In this document: positions 1 through 10,954 of the stretch, piece after piece | How positions within the stretch are numbered: the stretch's first letter is position 1 | Layout of the letters: each line of letters begins with the position of its first letter | Assembly: GCA_030531695.1 (NCBI GenBank) | Contig: JAUNMV010000006.1 | Location: 1-53,690 of the forward strand | Length of the DNA: 53,690 bases | Source of the DNA: Bacilli bacterium | Lineage (GTDB): Bacteria; Bacillota_I; Bacilli_A; RF39; UBA660 | Direction of reading: 5' to 3' | Position numbers and translations under genes: made by a program | The notes under the pieces: generated by a model | Told to the model about the DNA's origin: nothing | The model's input: the letters and a program-made list of their open reading frames with translations, nothing else | Databases searched by the model: none

Positions 1-2
1 AT

Positions 3-485
3 ACTATTACTTGTTTAGATTTATTGGGTAATGTGATTAATACTGTTAAGTATGATAATGTTAAATTTACTAGTATTATAAATGTAGAAGATAAAATATA
101 TTTAAGTGGTATATATACTGATACTCATAATAAAGGTTTTATTGTTTCTTATGATATGAATTTATCTAAAATTAATGAAGTTTTATATGATAAATATGGT
201 GATATTAGATTTAATAAATTATTATTAGATGATGATAGTATTATAGTTATTGGAGATACTTACTATTATGATGAAGAAAGAATTAGTGATGGTTTAATTG
301 GTAAGTATACTTTAGACTTAAAAGAGAAATCTGTTATTAGATATAATGGTAGTAGAAATATTAAGTTTAATAATATTATTAAAAAAGATGATAAATACAT
401 TGTAGTTGGTAATTATAATGATACTTTAAATATTAGCTCTAAGTTTATTGTGTTTAGTTCATCTTTAAAGAATATAGGTGCATAA
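3..485 (+). CDS. C-terminal part of a repeat (beta-propeller-like) protein, cut by window start
   Basis: The reading frame is open to the first base of the window, so the gene starts upstream and only about 160 C-terminal residues are visible. A TTG at 24 lies in frame but has no convincing ribosome site and is probably internal. The visible part holds about three repeats of roughly 50 residues, each with a hydrophobic strand, an aspartate-rich turn, an IxxxG-Y/D strand and a GxIxxY strand. This is the pattern of beta-propeller or WD40-like sheets. The stop lies 1 base before the ATG of the next gene, so the two are probably co-transcribed. No enzyme motif is visible and the function is unknown. 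Confidence 0.6.
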   Translation, partial: TITCLDLLGNVINTVKYDNVKFTSIINVEDKIYLSGIYTDTHNKGFIVSYDMNLSKINEVLYDKYGDIRFNKLLLDDDSIIVIGDTYYYDEERISDGLIGKYTLDLKEKSVIRYNGSRNIKFNNIIKKDDKYIVVGNYNDTLNISSKFIVFSSSLKNIGA

Positions 486-486
486 T

Positions 487-1029
487 ATGAAAATTACTTT
501 AGTTAGACATGGTATGACTGAATCTAATTATTTAGAAATATGTCAGGGTAGAGTTAATAGTGAACTTAATGAGAGTGGAAGAAGACAATGTAAGAAGTTA
601 AAAGAGAAATTAAAAGATCAACATTTTGACTTCTGTTATATGTCTCCTCTTTTAAGATGTGTTGAAACTGCAATTATTTTAATTGGTGATAGAGTAGAGA
701 CTTTTCCTGATAAAAGAATTACTGAGAGACATTTAGGTGAATTTGAAAATATGCCTCGTAAGTTTTATGATGCAGATAGTTATTGGGATTATGATACTAA
801 TTTAAGCGATAGAGGAGTAGAGCCTATACAAGATGTTTTTAAAAGATGTAGTGAATTTTTAGATTATATTAAGGAAAAGCATAAAGGACAAGATATTTTA
901 GTAGTGTCTCATGGATCTCCTATTAGAGCACTTAGACATTTAATTTTAAATCACGAATTAAAAGGTAATTTAATGGATGATTATATAGATAATTTATATT
1001 GTGAGACATTTGAAATAGAAGACAAATAA
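487..1029 (+). CDS. Histidine phosphatase family protein (phosphoglycerate mutase-like)
   Basis: Protein of about 180 aa in the histidine phosphatase (phosphoglycerate mutase-like) superfamily. The catalytic RHG motif is at residues 7-9 (LVRHGMTESN), and the second histidine lies in VVSHGSPIRAL near the C-terminus. A central R-x-x-E-T segment after SPLLRC is also typical. The family transfers phosphate through a phospho-histidine. The substrate cannot be told from sequence; small cobC/gpmB-like members act on alpha-ribazole phosphate, sugar phosphates or nucleotides. I chose ATG 487 because an AGGTG ribosome site lies about 7 bases upstream; a GTG at 478 is in frame but is part of that site. 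It ends at a strong terminator shared with rpsD. Confidence 0.9.
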   Translation: MKITLVRHGMTESNYLEICQGRVNSELNESGRRQCKKLKEKLKDQHFDFCYMSPLLRCVETAIILIGDRVETFPDKRITERHLGEFENMPRKFYDADSYWDYDTNLSDRGVEPIQDVFKRCSEFLDYIKEKHKGQDILVVSHGSPIRALRHLILNHELKGNLMDDYIDNLYCETFEIEDK

Positions 1030-1030
1030 A

Positions 1031-1066
1031 AAAAGTACATCGATTGATGTACTTTTATTTTTTTTA
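1031..1066. terminator. Bidirectional intrinsic terminator between phosphatase gene and rpsD
   Basis: An 11-bp perfect stem (AAAAGTACATC at 1031-1041, GATGTACTTTT at 1046-1056) with a GATT loop. It has a T-tract on the plus side and an A-tract on the other, so it can end transcription of both converging genes. Confidence 0.92.
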
Positions 1067-1666
1067 CTTATTGTAGAATTCAACGATTAATGCTTCATTG
1101 ATATCAGCATTTAATTCATTTCTTTCAGGCATTCTTACATAAGTAGCTTCCATTTTGTTTTCATCATAGTTAATGAATTCAACTCTACGGCTTACTTTTG
1201 CTAATGATTCAGTTACAACTTTTAAGTTCTTATCAGCATCTTTCATAGAAATAACATCTCCAGGTTTAACTCTGTATGATGGAATATCTACTTTCTTACC
1301 ATTTACTGTAACATGTCCGTGATTAACTAATTGTCTAGCTCCACGACGAGTAGATGCGAAACCAATTCTGTATACTAAGTTATCTAATCTTGATTCTAAT
1401 AATCTTAAGAAGTTAGTACCTTGAATACCTTTCATTTTAGAAGCTTCTTCAAAAGTCTTTCTAAATTGTCTTTCGTTTACTCCATACATGAAACGAACTT
1501 TTTGTTTTTCTTTTAATTGTGTTCCGTAATCAGATAATTTTCCTTTACGGTCTTTACCATGTTGTCCTGGTCCAAATGGACGTTTAGCTAATTCTTTACC
1601 AGTTTCACTGATAGAGAATCCAACACGACGAGCTTGTTTGTAACTTGATCCTGTATATCTTGACAT
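1064..1666 (-). CDS. rpsD: 30S ribosomal protein S4
   Basis: Full-length S4 (200 aa, the usual length in Bacilli). S4 binds the 5' domain of 16S rRNA and starts small-subunit assembly; in Bacilli it also represses its own mRNA. The N-terminus begins [14 protein letters not shown]. The S4 RNA-binding domain follows, around residues 90-150, with [20 protein letters not shown]. Start ATG 1666 is preceded by an AAGGAG ribosome site. CGT/CGA codons are more common than in neighbours, as expected for a highly expressed gene. It has its own consensus promoter and a structured leader. The divergent pairing with ezrA resembles Bacillus. Confidence 0.98.
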   Translation of the reverse strand: MSRYTGSSYKQARRVGFSISETGKELAKRPFGPGQHGKDRKGKLSDYGTQLKEKQKVRFMYGVNERQFRKTFEEASKMKGIQGTNFLRLLESRLDNLVYRIGFASTRRGARQLVNHGHVTVNGKKVDIPSYRVKPGDVISMKDADKNLKVVTESLAKVSRRVEFINYDENKMEATYVRMPERNELNADINEALIVEFYNK

Positions 1667-1713
1667 GATCTATTCTCCTTTTCCTATATATTTTTTTACA
1701 AATACACATGAAT

Positions 1714-1808
1714 TGTTTAGTCGTAATTTAGGGAGTTTTTCTTTCACTTAAACAGCGATTGCTACTTATATTTGAAAAACACATTAAATTACTCTAAACA
1801 TGCTGTTT
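1714..1808 (-). ncRNA. Structured rpsD leader, probable S4 autoregulatory element
   Basis: In the untranslated leader of rpsD, segment 1785-1800 (TAAATTACTCTAAACA on the plus strand) pairs with 1714-1730 to give a long stem with a small internal loop. In addition, AAACAGC at 1750-1756 can pair with GCTGTTT at 1802-1808, just outside that stem, which makes a pseudoknot. Bacillus rpsD is autoregulated by S4 binding to a pseudoknotted leader, so this is the expected place and kind of element. I folded it by eye; identity with the known S4 leader family is inference. Confidence 0.7.
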
Positions 1809-1827
1809 CAAGGAATTTGCAGTTTCA

Positions 1828-1856
1828 ATTATATGATAAATTCCTTTATATGTCAA
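1828..1856 (-). promoter_or_regulatory. Consensus sigma-A promoter of rpsD
   Basis: On the minus strand the sequence reads TTGACA (1856-1851), a 17-base spacer, then TATAAT (1833-1828). Both boxes are perfect consensus. Start of transcription should be near 1821, giving a leader of about 155 bases. Confidence 0.93.
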
Positions 1857-1927
1857 GGAATAATAGTAATTTATTACTTATACATAATATTATTTATTTA
1901 AAATAGTAGAAAATTGTCTTATTATTG

Positions 1928-1936
1928 TGGTAAAAT
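1928..1936 (+). promoter_or_regulatory. Extended -10 promoter of ezrA
   Basis: TG-G-TAAAAT at 1928-1936 is an extended -10 element with no good -35 box. It lies about 35 bases upstream of the ezrA ATG and its GAGGTGAG ribosome site. The 305-base gap 1667-1971 otherwise holds only the rpsD leader and promoter. Confidence 0.55.
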
Positions 1937-1971
1937 GATGATATAGTGTTAAAGAATATTGAGGTGAGTAT

Positions 1972-3684
1972 ATGCAAGGTGGATTTTTATTTATTGGATC
2001 TATTATCATTATTGTACTTATCATTCTTACTATTATTGTTCAAATAATTAAAAAAGTTAGATTTAAATATTATAGAAATAAAGTAAAAGACTTAGAAATT
2101 AAACGTAATTTAGTTGCCTCTACTCCTGTTTTACTAGAATTATCTAGAGTAGAACCTATTATTAAAAATGATAGGATGGAAGAAAAATATAATAGATGGC
2201 AAGATAGATTTAATAATTTAAAAGAAAATAGACTAACTAAGATTGATGACATGCTAATAGATTTAGATTTATTTGTAGATAAGAGAGATTATAAACAATG
2301 TGGTTATAGAATGGCTAAAATAGAAATTGAAATCTACAAAGTAAGGGAAAGTGCTGAACACTTGTTAAATGAAATTAAAGATTTAAGTAAGAGCGAAGAA
2401 AAATATCGTTCTAGTGTTATTAAATTAAAAACTAAATATAGATCATTAAATGCTGAATATCAAAATAGAAAAGAAACTTATGAAGATATGCAAGATGCTA
2501 TTGAGTTACAACTTGAAAATATTGAAAGAAGATTCTTAGATTTTGAAAAAGTAATGGATTCTAGTGATTATCCTGAGGTAGTACATATTACTAAAGCTTT
2601 ATATGAGATGATTGATCATATGGAAGTTATTATTAAAGAGATGCCAGAAGTACTTGCTATGGCAAGAGTTGCTATACCTAATAGAATTAAAGAGATTAAA
2701 GAAACATATGATTCTATGGTTAATGATGGGTATCCTTTAGATTATTTAAATATTGATTATAATATCGAAGAATCTAATAAAAATATAGAATTGATTTTAG
2801 ATAAAGTTAAAGTACTTAATCTAGAAGGTTGTATGTTTGATTTAAAAACAATGTTAGATTATTATGATGCAATATTTATAGATTTTGAAAAAGAAAGATT
2901 ATCTAGAAAAGCATATGAAGAATTAACAATAGATTTTGGTAAGAGATTAGAAAAGACTAATAACTTAGTAAGAGATGTATATGCTCAAATAGAAGATATT
3001 AAGAATATGTATGATTTAGAGGATTCTGATTTACAAATTATTGATGATGTTAACAAAGTTTTAGTTGTTATTAATGATGATTATAATAAGATGCTTGCTA
3101 AAGTTGAAAGTGAATCTTCTCCTTATTCACAAGTTAATGAAGAGTTAGAAAACCTTATGGTTAGATTAACAGAGATGGAAGATTCATTCGATGTTGCACT
3201 TAAATCTTTAGGTAATTTATATGAAGATGAACAAAGAGCTAGAGAACAATTAGAAGAAATTAAAGGATTCTTAAAATTATGTAAGAGTAATATACGAGGA
3301 TTTAAATTACCTGTAGTAAATGATATATACTTTGTTCAATTAAGTGAAGCTGATGAAGCTATTAATGATGTAGTTACTGAGTTAGAAAAGACACCTATTG
3401 TTATTAAGACTTTAAATACTAGAGTTGATACTGCAAGAGATTTAGTTTTAAAACTATATAATACTACTACTGAAATGGTTAATAATGCTAAGAATGCAGA
3501 GATGGTAATGGTATATGGAAATAGATATCGTACTATTAATCCTGAGATAGATAATAGATTGGATATTGCTGAAGCTAAATTCTATAAAGGTGAGTATAAG
3601 AATGCTTTAGATATTTCATTAAGTGCTATTTCACTTGTGGATAAAAATATTGATATGAAGTTTTTTGGAAGAGATGATATTTAG
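1972..3684 (+). CDS. ezrA: Septation ring formation regulator EzrA
   Basis: 570 aa, the usual EzrA length. One N-terminal membrane segment (about residues 4-27, N-terminus outside) is followed by a long helical, spectrin-like cytoplasmic rod rich in E, K and L. The C-terminus carries the EzrA signature YGNRYRTINPEIDNRLDIAE followed by a GEYKNALDISLSAI helix. In Bacilli, EzrA binds FtsZ and PBP1, limits Z-ring formation at the poles and helps switch wall synthesis between septum and side wall. The start is fixed by the GAGGTGAG site upstream. gpsB and ponA, genes for its known partners, lie further along the window. Confidence 0.95.
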   Translation: MQGGFLFIGSIIIIVLIILTIIVQIIKKVRFKYYRNKVKDLEIKRNLVASTPVLLELSRVEPIIKNDRMEEKYNRWQDRFNNLKENRLTKIDDMLIDLDLFVDKRDYKQCGYRMAKIEIEIYKVRESAEHLLNEIKDLSKSEEKYRSSVIKLKTKYRSLNAEYQNRKETYEDMQDAIELQLENIERRFLDFEKVMDSSDYPEVVHITKALYEMIDHMEVIIKEMPEVLAMARVAIPNRIKEIKETYDSMVNDGYPLDYLNIDYNIEESNKNIELILDKVKVLNLEGCMFDLKTMLDYYDAIFIDFEKERLSRKAYEELTIDFGKRLEKTNNLVRDVYAQIEDIKNMYDLEDSDLQIIDDVNKVLVVINDDYNKMLAKVESESSPYSQVNEELENLMVRLTEMEDSFDVALKSLGNLYEDEQRAREQLEEIKGFLKLCKSNIRGFKLPVVNDIYFVQLSEADEAINDVVTELEKTPIVIKTLNTRVDTARDLVLKLYNTTTEMVNNAKNAEMVMVYGNRYRTINPEIDNRLDIAEAKFYKGEYKNALDISLSAISLVDKNIDMKFFGRDDI

Positions 3685-3705
3685 TATCATCTTTTTTTAT
3701 TTTTT
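3672..3705 (+). terminator. Intrinsic terminator overlapping the ezrA stop
   Basis: Stem AGATGATA (3672-3679) and TATCATCT (3685-3692) with loop TTTAG, followed by a T-rich tract. The last codons and stop of ezrA form the 5' arm and loop. Confidence 0.85.
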
Positions 3706-3737
3706 ATATCAAAAATATAGATAGATTGTAGAAAATA

Positions 3738-3746
3738 TGATAATAT
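3738..3746 (+). promoter_or_regulatory. Candidate extended -10 promoter of the F1-like operon
   Basis: TG-A-TAATAT at 3738-3746 lies between the ezrA terminator and the first operon gene. TTGTAG at 3726-3731 is a poor -35 candidate with wrong spacing. This is the only space in which the operon promoter can lie before its first gene; the exact box is uncertain. Confidence 0.4.
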
Positions 3747-3795
3747 TATAGTTGTAATAAAATAGGATTTTTATCTAAAAGATAGGGTGAAGCTA

Positions 3796-6700
3796 ATGAA
3801 GAAAAAGATGTTTTTTATAATAGTATCAGTACTTGCAATGATTGGTGCTACTGTATATATGGGTATTAATTTACAAAAACAATCACAAAAGTCATTTACT
3901 AAAAGTGGTTATATTTTAGACTCTAATACTTCTAGTGGTAATGAGAAAGATGCTGATAAGAAAGATTCTGGTGCTACTAAGTATTATTTTGGTAAAGATA
4001 CTGCTTATAAGAATAGTGTAGATACTACAATAGAATTTAAAGATTCTAATGGTAAGAGTGTTAAAGTACCTGAAGCTTCATTTATTCACTATGATGATGA
4101 TTCTATTGGGTTACTAAAAAAGGGTGTTGTATTAAATCTTGAAGATATTAAAAATACTATTCCTATTTACTATAACCTTTATGAGGGTACTATCTTACAA
4201 TATTCTAATGGTTCTTATTTAGTAGATAACTTAGGTAAAGAACTTAGATTTACTCAATTTATTGTAAGAGTATCAGACAATAAATATTTACTTGTTAGTG
4301 ATAATATTAAATTACAATTAGATGAGAATACTTCAACTACTATTAAATCTAATTATGTTGAGATTAGTGTAGTAGAAGAAGGAATTATTAGAATAGAGAA
4401 TCAAGATGCAACTTATAATACTGTTGCAACTGAAGCTTTTATAGATTTAGGTAATGAAATGACACTAAATCTTGATAATGGTTACTTCTTTATTGGAGAA
4501 GAACCTATTGTTAATTTAAACTCTATGGTTATTGATAGTGATGATAATGTAGATATCACTCCAATAGAAGAGGTCAAGGAAGCTATTAAGAAAGCAAAAG
4601 AAGAAGAGGAAGAAGCTAAGAAAGCTGCTACCGGAGGTGGCGGCGGAGGCGGCGGAGGCGGAGGCTCTGTCGGTGATGCTGGAGAAGAAGGTAGTTCTAC
4701 AGGATTTGTTAGTACAGAGACTGAAGTTGTTGAAAACGCCTTACAATTACCTACAGCTTCATTAACAGATGTTTCTGTTAGTGCTAATAGTTTTCAAGGT
4801 ACAATAAGTATTAATGACCCAGATTCTACTATTTCTGGTCCTACTTATACATATATTATGGATAATAGTACTAGTAGAGTAGTATTTGAAAAAGAATCTG
4901 ATCAAGGTGTATATGCAATAGATGTATTTAGTGAAAACTTAACTCCTGAAACTAGTTACTTATTAGTTTCAACTATTCATTATACTAAGAATGAAATTGA
5001 TTATACTATGGATGTAGTACAACAATTATTTATAACTAGTTCAATTGGTATAAGTATTGAAAAAGATTACTATGGTATTAATGAATTATCATTTAAAGTT
5101 AAGATTGATGATTTCTCTAGAGTTAAAAGTGCTGATGTTAAGATAACTACTACTAATGGTGAAGTTATTGATTCTCAATCTATTACTGATGAAATGGCAA
5201 AGACTGAGGATGGTGTAGCAGTTCTATTTGGAGGATTATCTTCTAATACAAAATATAATATTTTAGTTAATAATATTCTTTATCAAGATACTGTAGTTGC
5301 TGAAGAATTTAATTTATCTATTTCTGCTAAAACTTTAAAGGCTAGACCTTCTTTAGGTACTCCTTCATTTGCAATAGATAAGAAAAATGCTATTTTTACT
5401 TTAAAATTAAATAATGTATCAGATCCTAATAATGGTATAGATAAATATATATATGAAGTTTATGATGCTAGAACTTATTCTAGTGGAGCTGAACCTATTG
5501 TTTCTATTGAAAAGCCTTCTTTAGGATCAGTTGATTTACGTATTGAAGATGGATTAATTGAAAGAAATATTCCATATGTATATAAAGTAGTTGCATTATT
5601 CTATGATAATGAAAAATATATAGAATATACTGCTGGTCCAAGTAATCCATTTAGAATGGATGGTGTTGAAGGTCCATCAGTATCATGGACTACTATTGAA
5701 TCTTCTGGTGGAGTAACACATGATTCTATTCATGGTAAGATTACTATTTCAGATCCAAAAGGTACAATTGATTTTACTAAAAATATAACAGTTATATTTA
5801 CAAACTCTATTGGTACAACAACTACTAGAATATTTACTTCTGGTAACTCAGTATTACCAATTGATGAGTTAAATTTAAGAAAAAATGAAACTTATACGTT
5901 CTCTGTTTATGCAACAGTAGACTTAATGGATAATAATGGTACGGTTGACTCTTACCATATTGGTAGTGTTACGGTTAATACGTTAGCTACTAATCCATTT
6001 GATGTATTCTACTATGTACAAACTGGTGTTGTTACAGAGGCATTCAGAGTTCAATGTAAATTATTAAATGTTCCAGATCATGATAATGAATATGAAGCTA
6101 CTACTTTAAATGAAATTACTTTCTTAATATATGATGGACCTAATACTTCAGGTACTCTTGTTAAGAGATTAAAGAAAGTAGATAAGAATTATCATAATCC
6201 TGATAAACAAAAGTATGATTATAATACATCTTTAAAAGGTGAATATTATGATTCAACATTCATATTAAATCCTGAGTTCTTTAATATGGATAGTAATGAT
6301 TTCTCATCTGAGTATTACACGATTCAGATTGTAGATGCTAAAGACTATACGGATTTCCAAAATGATATAGGTATAGTTAAAGATAATGATTCGGTTACTG
6401 TACAAGTTCATGGTTTCATTGATGACCCAGATCCTGATTCTAAAGAGTGGTTTAGTAATACGCTTATTAGAAATAAAGATGCAGGTGATTATGATAAATA
6501 CGATGAAAATTTAGCTGCAGAAACAATTGTTGGTATTAGAGTACATGCTAATTTCGATAACTCTAAGAAGTATGGTAAATACTTAAAATACACTGTTTGG
6601 GATTATAGTGATTCTGATGATATTATTGAACTTACTCAACATTCTAAGACAGTTTACTTTAATTCAGATGGTTCTATAGAAGATGTATTCTATTGGTTTG

Positions 6701-9219
6701 ATTATGGTACTCCTTATAATGTAGATGATAGTGAAGATTCAGTACTTCGTAGGGGTCACTCATATGTCTTCTCGTTTGTAGGTGGACTTGATATGGATAA
6801 TGATGATATTGCTGAGACAAGGTATCCTACTTCGAATGATAAAGTGTTAAAATCTAAAGAAGCAAAAATATATAAACAAGATCCGGTATTAAAAATGTAT
6901 CCATCTAAGACACAGATGACTACTGGTAATACTGGTGCTATGACGATTAAATATTTATATGAAGATGTAGATTATACATTAGAGGCTAGTAGTTTATTAG
7001 CAGTAATGTATGATTCTGCTGGTACTATTAAAGGTACAAATTCAGCTACTATTACTAGAACTAATGGTACTAATTATTCTACTGCAGTATTTGCTAATTT
7101 ACCTGTTAATAACTATATTATGATTAATGGTTATATGGAATCTATTAAATATAGAGAACCAGCTCAAGTTACTTATATTAATCAATACTTTGATGATTAT
7201 TATAATTTACCTAATATTGAGTACAGTTTAACTACAGATATTAACCGTGTAATTGTTTCAATAGATAACTATTCAAATCTTTCTGAAGCGATTAGACATA
7301 TAGCTGCATTAAAGATTACATTTACTTGTCAAGGTCATGATCCTATTGTAAAAGACTTTGTTAAGTTAAACGGTGATAATGCTGTTGTAGATATGTATGA
7401 TATCTCTGACTTCTTAGGTAATGAAGTTAATGTTAGAGTAGATGCTTATTACGATACAGATATCATTGGATGGGATCCTGAAAGTGATTATGTTTCTTTA
7501 CAAGCTGTAAAAGATATATATGGTGGAGGAGAATACTTCACATTAAGTAATAATAATTATTTAGTTGAAAGTGATATAGCTAGAGGATCTATTTATCATT
7601 TAGGTTATATTAATAGAAACTTCTTATTGTTATTACAAAATTCTGAATATTATACAGTAATTAATTCTACACCTGCTCAAGGTGGTATTAGAGCTAATGC
7701 TACATACTTAAACTTAAAGTGGTTAAGTACTTCTAAATTAAATTGTTCAACTGATGAGTCATTTGAATTTAATGAAGTAATTCCAGGAATAAGTTTGGAA
7801 AATGCTGATGGAGTATTAAATATCTCTGCTGGTATTAAGAATGTTAACTTTAGAGCATCTGTATTTGGATTTGGTGCTGCTAATATTAAAGATAACTTAA
7901 TTTATGTTCAATTATCTGAGACTGATGAAAATGCATCATTTATTACTCCAATTGGTGAAGCTCATACATTTACATTAGATGAAATTAATAATGGTGTATG
8001 TGAAATTAGAGATTTATCTCCTAAGAAATATTATGCTATGGAGTTCTATGCTTACTTAGATAAAGGTGGAGGTAATTATGAATATACTAAGTTGTATGAC
8101 TCAGATGAAAATACTAATACAAGAATTTATTATTTTAGAACTTTAGCTGGTGTTGGTATTACTGATATATCTGTTGAATATGTACCAACTAACTATAATA
8201 ATAAACATTTATTAATTTCTTATACAGTTGATAGAGTTATGGGTTATGAAAAACTTTCTTATAAAGTTGAAAGAAGAGTTTGGAATTCAGAGACTGAGCA
8301 ATATGAGTATATTGATACTGGTATTGAGATAGCTGATTCTAATCCAAATAATTATGATATTACTCAAACTGCTGATTGTTCTCCTGGTAGTGATTGGAGA
8401 TTTGGTAGTACATATAGATTAACTATTACTCCTTATACTAAATCTACTATTGGAGAAGAAGAAGTATGGGTAGCACTTGATGAAACTGTAGGTGAGTTAG
8501 TATTTGGATTACGTACATTAAAAGCTCCAACTGTTGGTGTTTCTGCATCAGTTTATGATGGAGATAATGCTGAACCTGAAGCATTAGACTTCTATGTATT
8601 ATTCTATGATCCTGACTCTGTAGTTTATCATGGTGCTGTAGGTACTTTGAATGAAAACAATGGTGTTTATACTATTAAAATAGAAGAATTAGATTCTGAT
8701 GGAGAAGTTGTTCAAGATGTTACTCCTGCAAATTATACTAATGTTGAATATCGTATAACTGGTTCAAGAAGAAGATTCTTAGTAGATGGATTAAATGATA
8801 GTACTAACTATAAATTTACGGTTTCTTATTATCAAGACGTAAATAATAGAGGTACTAGAACTCCTAAGGCATTTTCTTATATTACTAAAGCATTAAATGC
8901 AGATAGTGTTTCTGCTGGTACTGTTACGGCAGTTGCTAATGCTACAAATCCTAAAAAGATTGATTTGAACTTCATTGATTCTTATCGTATTGAGACAGTT
9001 CAAAAAATTAGATATTCAATTTATAACTCATTCGATGGTACTTCATTTGATAATGAAATTCCATTCGTAAAGAGAACTAAACAAGTAGGAGAAACAATTA
9101 TTTATTACGTACCATTACCAGAAGTGTTGACTACACAAGGTGTTTACGTAATTCAAATTCAATTGGTTGTAGATAATGTTGTTGTTGATGAACAAACAAT
9201 TGATTATAATTACATTTAG
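3796..9219 (+). CDS. Giant membrane-anchored extracellular protein with fibronectin III-like repeats (F1-like operon)
   Basis: 1807 aa and, by size, the main product of the operon. One N-terminal membrane anchor (about residues 4-24, after KKK) is followed by an extracytoplasmic domain to about residue 245. That domain resembles those of the 480-aa and 241-aa proteins of the operon. A charged EEVKEA/KKAKEEEEEA helix follows, then 11 glycines at 280-290. The rest, about 1500 residues, looks like a row of 12 or more beta-sandwich domains of the fibronectin III type, with repeated phrases such as L-x-x-x-T-x-Y-x-F/L-x-V. There is no LPxTG or other wall-sorting motif. I chose ATG 3796, after an AGGGTGA site; GTG 3787 is part of that site. 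Function unknown; inferred to be a surface fibre or stalk worked by the F1-like complex. Confidence 0.85.
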   Translation: MKKKMFFIIVSVLAMIGATVYMGINLQKQSQKSFTKSGYILDSNTSSGNEKDADKKDSGATKYYFGKDTAYKNSVDTTIEFKDSNGKSVKVPEASFIHYDDDSIGLLKKGVVLNLEDIKNTIPIYYNLYEGTILQYSNGSYLVDNLGKELRFTQFIVRVSDNKYLLVSDNIKLQLDENTSTTIKSNYVEISVVEEGIIRIENQDATYNTVATEAFIDLGNEMTLNLDNGYFFIGEEPIVNLNSMVIDSDDNVDITPIEEVKEAIKKAKEEEEEAKKAATGGGGGGGGGGGSVGDAGEEGSSTGFVSTETEVVENALQLPTASLTDVSVSANSFQGTISINDPDSTISGPTYTYIMDNSTSRVVFEKESDQGVYAIDVFSENLTPETSYLLVSTIHYTKNEIDYTMDVVQQLFITSSIGISIEKDYYGINELSFKVKIDDFSRVKSADVKITTTNGEVIDSQSITDEMAKTEDGVAVLFGGLSSNTKYNILVNNILYQDTVVAEEFNLSISAKTLKARPSLGTPSFAIDKKNAIFTLKLNNVSDPNNGIDKYIYEVYDARTYSSGAEPIVSIEKPSLGSVDLRIEDGLIERNIPYVYKVVALFYDNEKYIEYTAGPSNPFRMDGVEGPSVSWTTIESSGGVTHDSIHGKITISDPKGTIDFTKNITVIFTNSIGTTTTRIFTSGNSVLPIDELNLRKNETYTFSVYATVDLMDNNGTVDSYHIGSVTVNTLATNPFDVFYYVQTGVVTEAFRVQCKLLNVPDHDNEYEATTLNEITFLIYDGPNTSGTLVKRLKKVDKNYHNPDKQKYDYNTSLKGEYYDSTFILNPEFFNMDSNDFSSEYYTIQIVDAKDYTDFQNDIGIVKDNDSVTVQVHGFIDDPDPDSKEWFSNTLIRNKDAGDYDKYDENLAAETIVGIRVHANFDNSKKYGKYLKYTVWDYSDSDDIIELTQHSKTVYFNSDGSIEDVFYWFDYGTPYNVDDSEDSVLRRGHSYVFSFVGGLDMDNDDIAETRYPTSNDKVLKSKEAKIYKQDPVLKMYPSKTQMTTGNTGAMTIKYLYEDVDYTLEASSLLAVMYDSAGTIKGTNSATITRTNGTNYSTAVFANLPVNNYIMINGYMESIKYREPAQVTYINQYFDDYYNLPNIEYSLTTDINRVIVSIDNYSNLSEAIRHIAALKITFTCQGHDPIVKDFVKLNGDNAVVDMYDISDFLGNEVNVRVDAYYDTDIIGWDPESDYVSLQAVKDIYGGGEYFTLSNNNYLVESDIARGSIYHLGYINRNFLLLLQNSEYYTVINSTPAQGGIRANATYLNLKWLSTSKLNCSTDESFEFNEVIPGISLENADGVLNISAGIKNVNFRASVFGFGAANIKDNLIYVQLSETDENASFITPIGEAHTFTLDEINNGVCEIRDLSPKKYYAMEFYAYLDKGGGNYEYTKLYDSDENTNTRIYYFRTLAGVGITDISVEYVPTNYNNKHLLISYTVDRVMGYEKLSYKVERRVWNSETEQYEYIDTGIEIADSNPNNYDITQTADCSPGSDWRFGSTYRLTITPYTKSTIGEEEVWVALDETVGELVFGLRTLKAPTVGVSASVYDGDNAEPEALDFYVLFYDPDSVVYHGAVGTLNENNGVYTIKIEELDSDGEVVQDVTPANYTNVEYRITGSRRRFLVDGLNDSTNYKFTVSYYQDVNNRGTRTPKAFSYITKALNADSVSAGTVTAVANATNPKKIDLNFIDSYRIETVQKIRYSIYNSFDGTSFDNEIPFVKRTKQVGETIIYYVPLPEVLTTQGVYVIQIQLVVDNVVVDEQTIDYNYI
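4633..4665 (+). other. Poly-glycine linker codons in the giant surface protein
   Basis: Eleven glycine codons in a row (mixed GGA, GGT and GGC) form a GC-rich island in very AT-rich DNA. A similar 10-glycine run occurs in the next gene at 9982-10011. In both proteins it separates the shared membrane-proximal domain from the Fn3-like part. Confidence 0.9.
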
Positions 9220-9249
9220 TTATAAAATAGATAATAGGGAGAGGATAGT

Positions 9250-10952
<1,703 letters not shown>

Positions 10953-10954
10953 TT

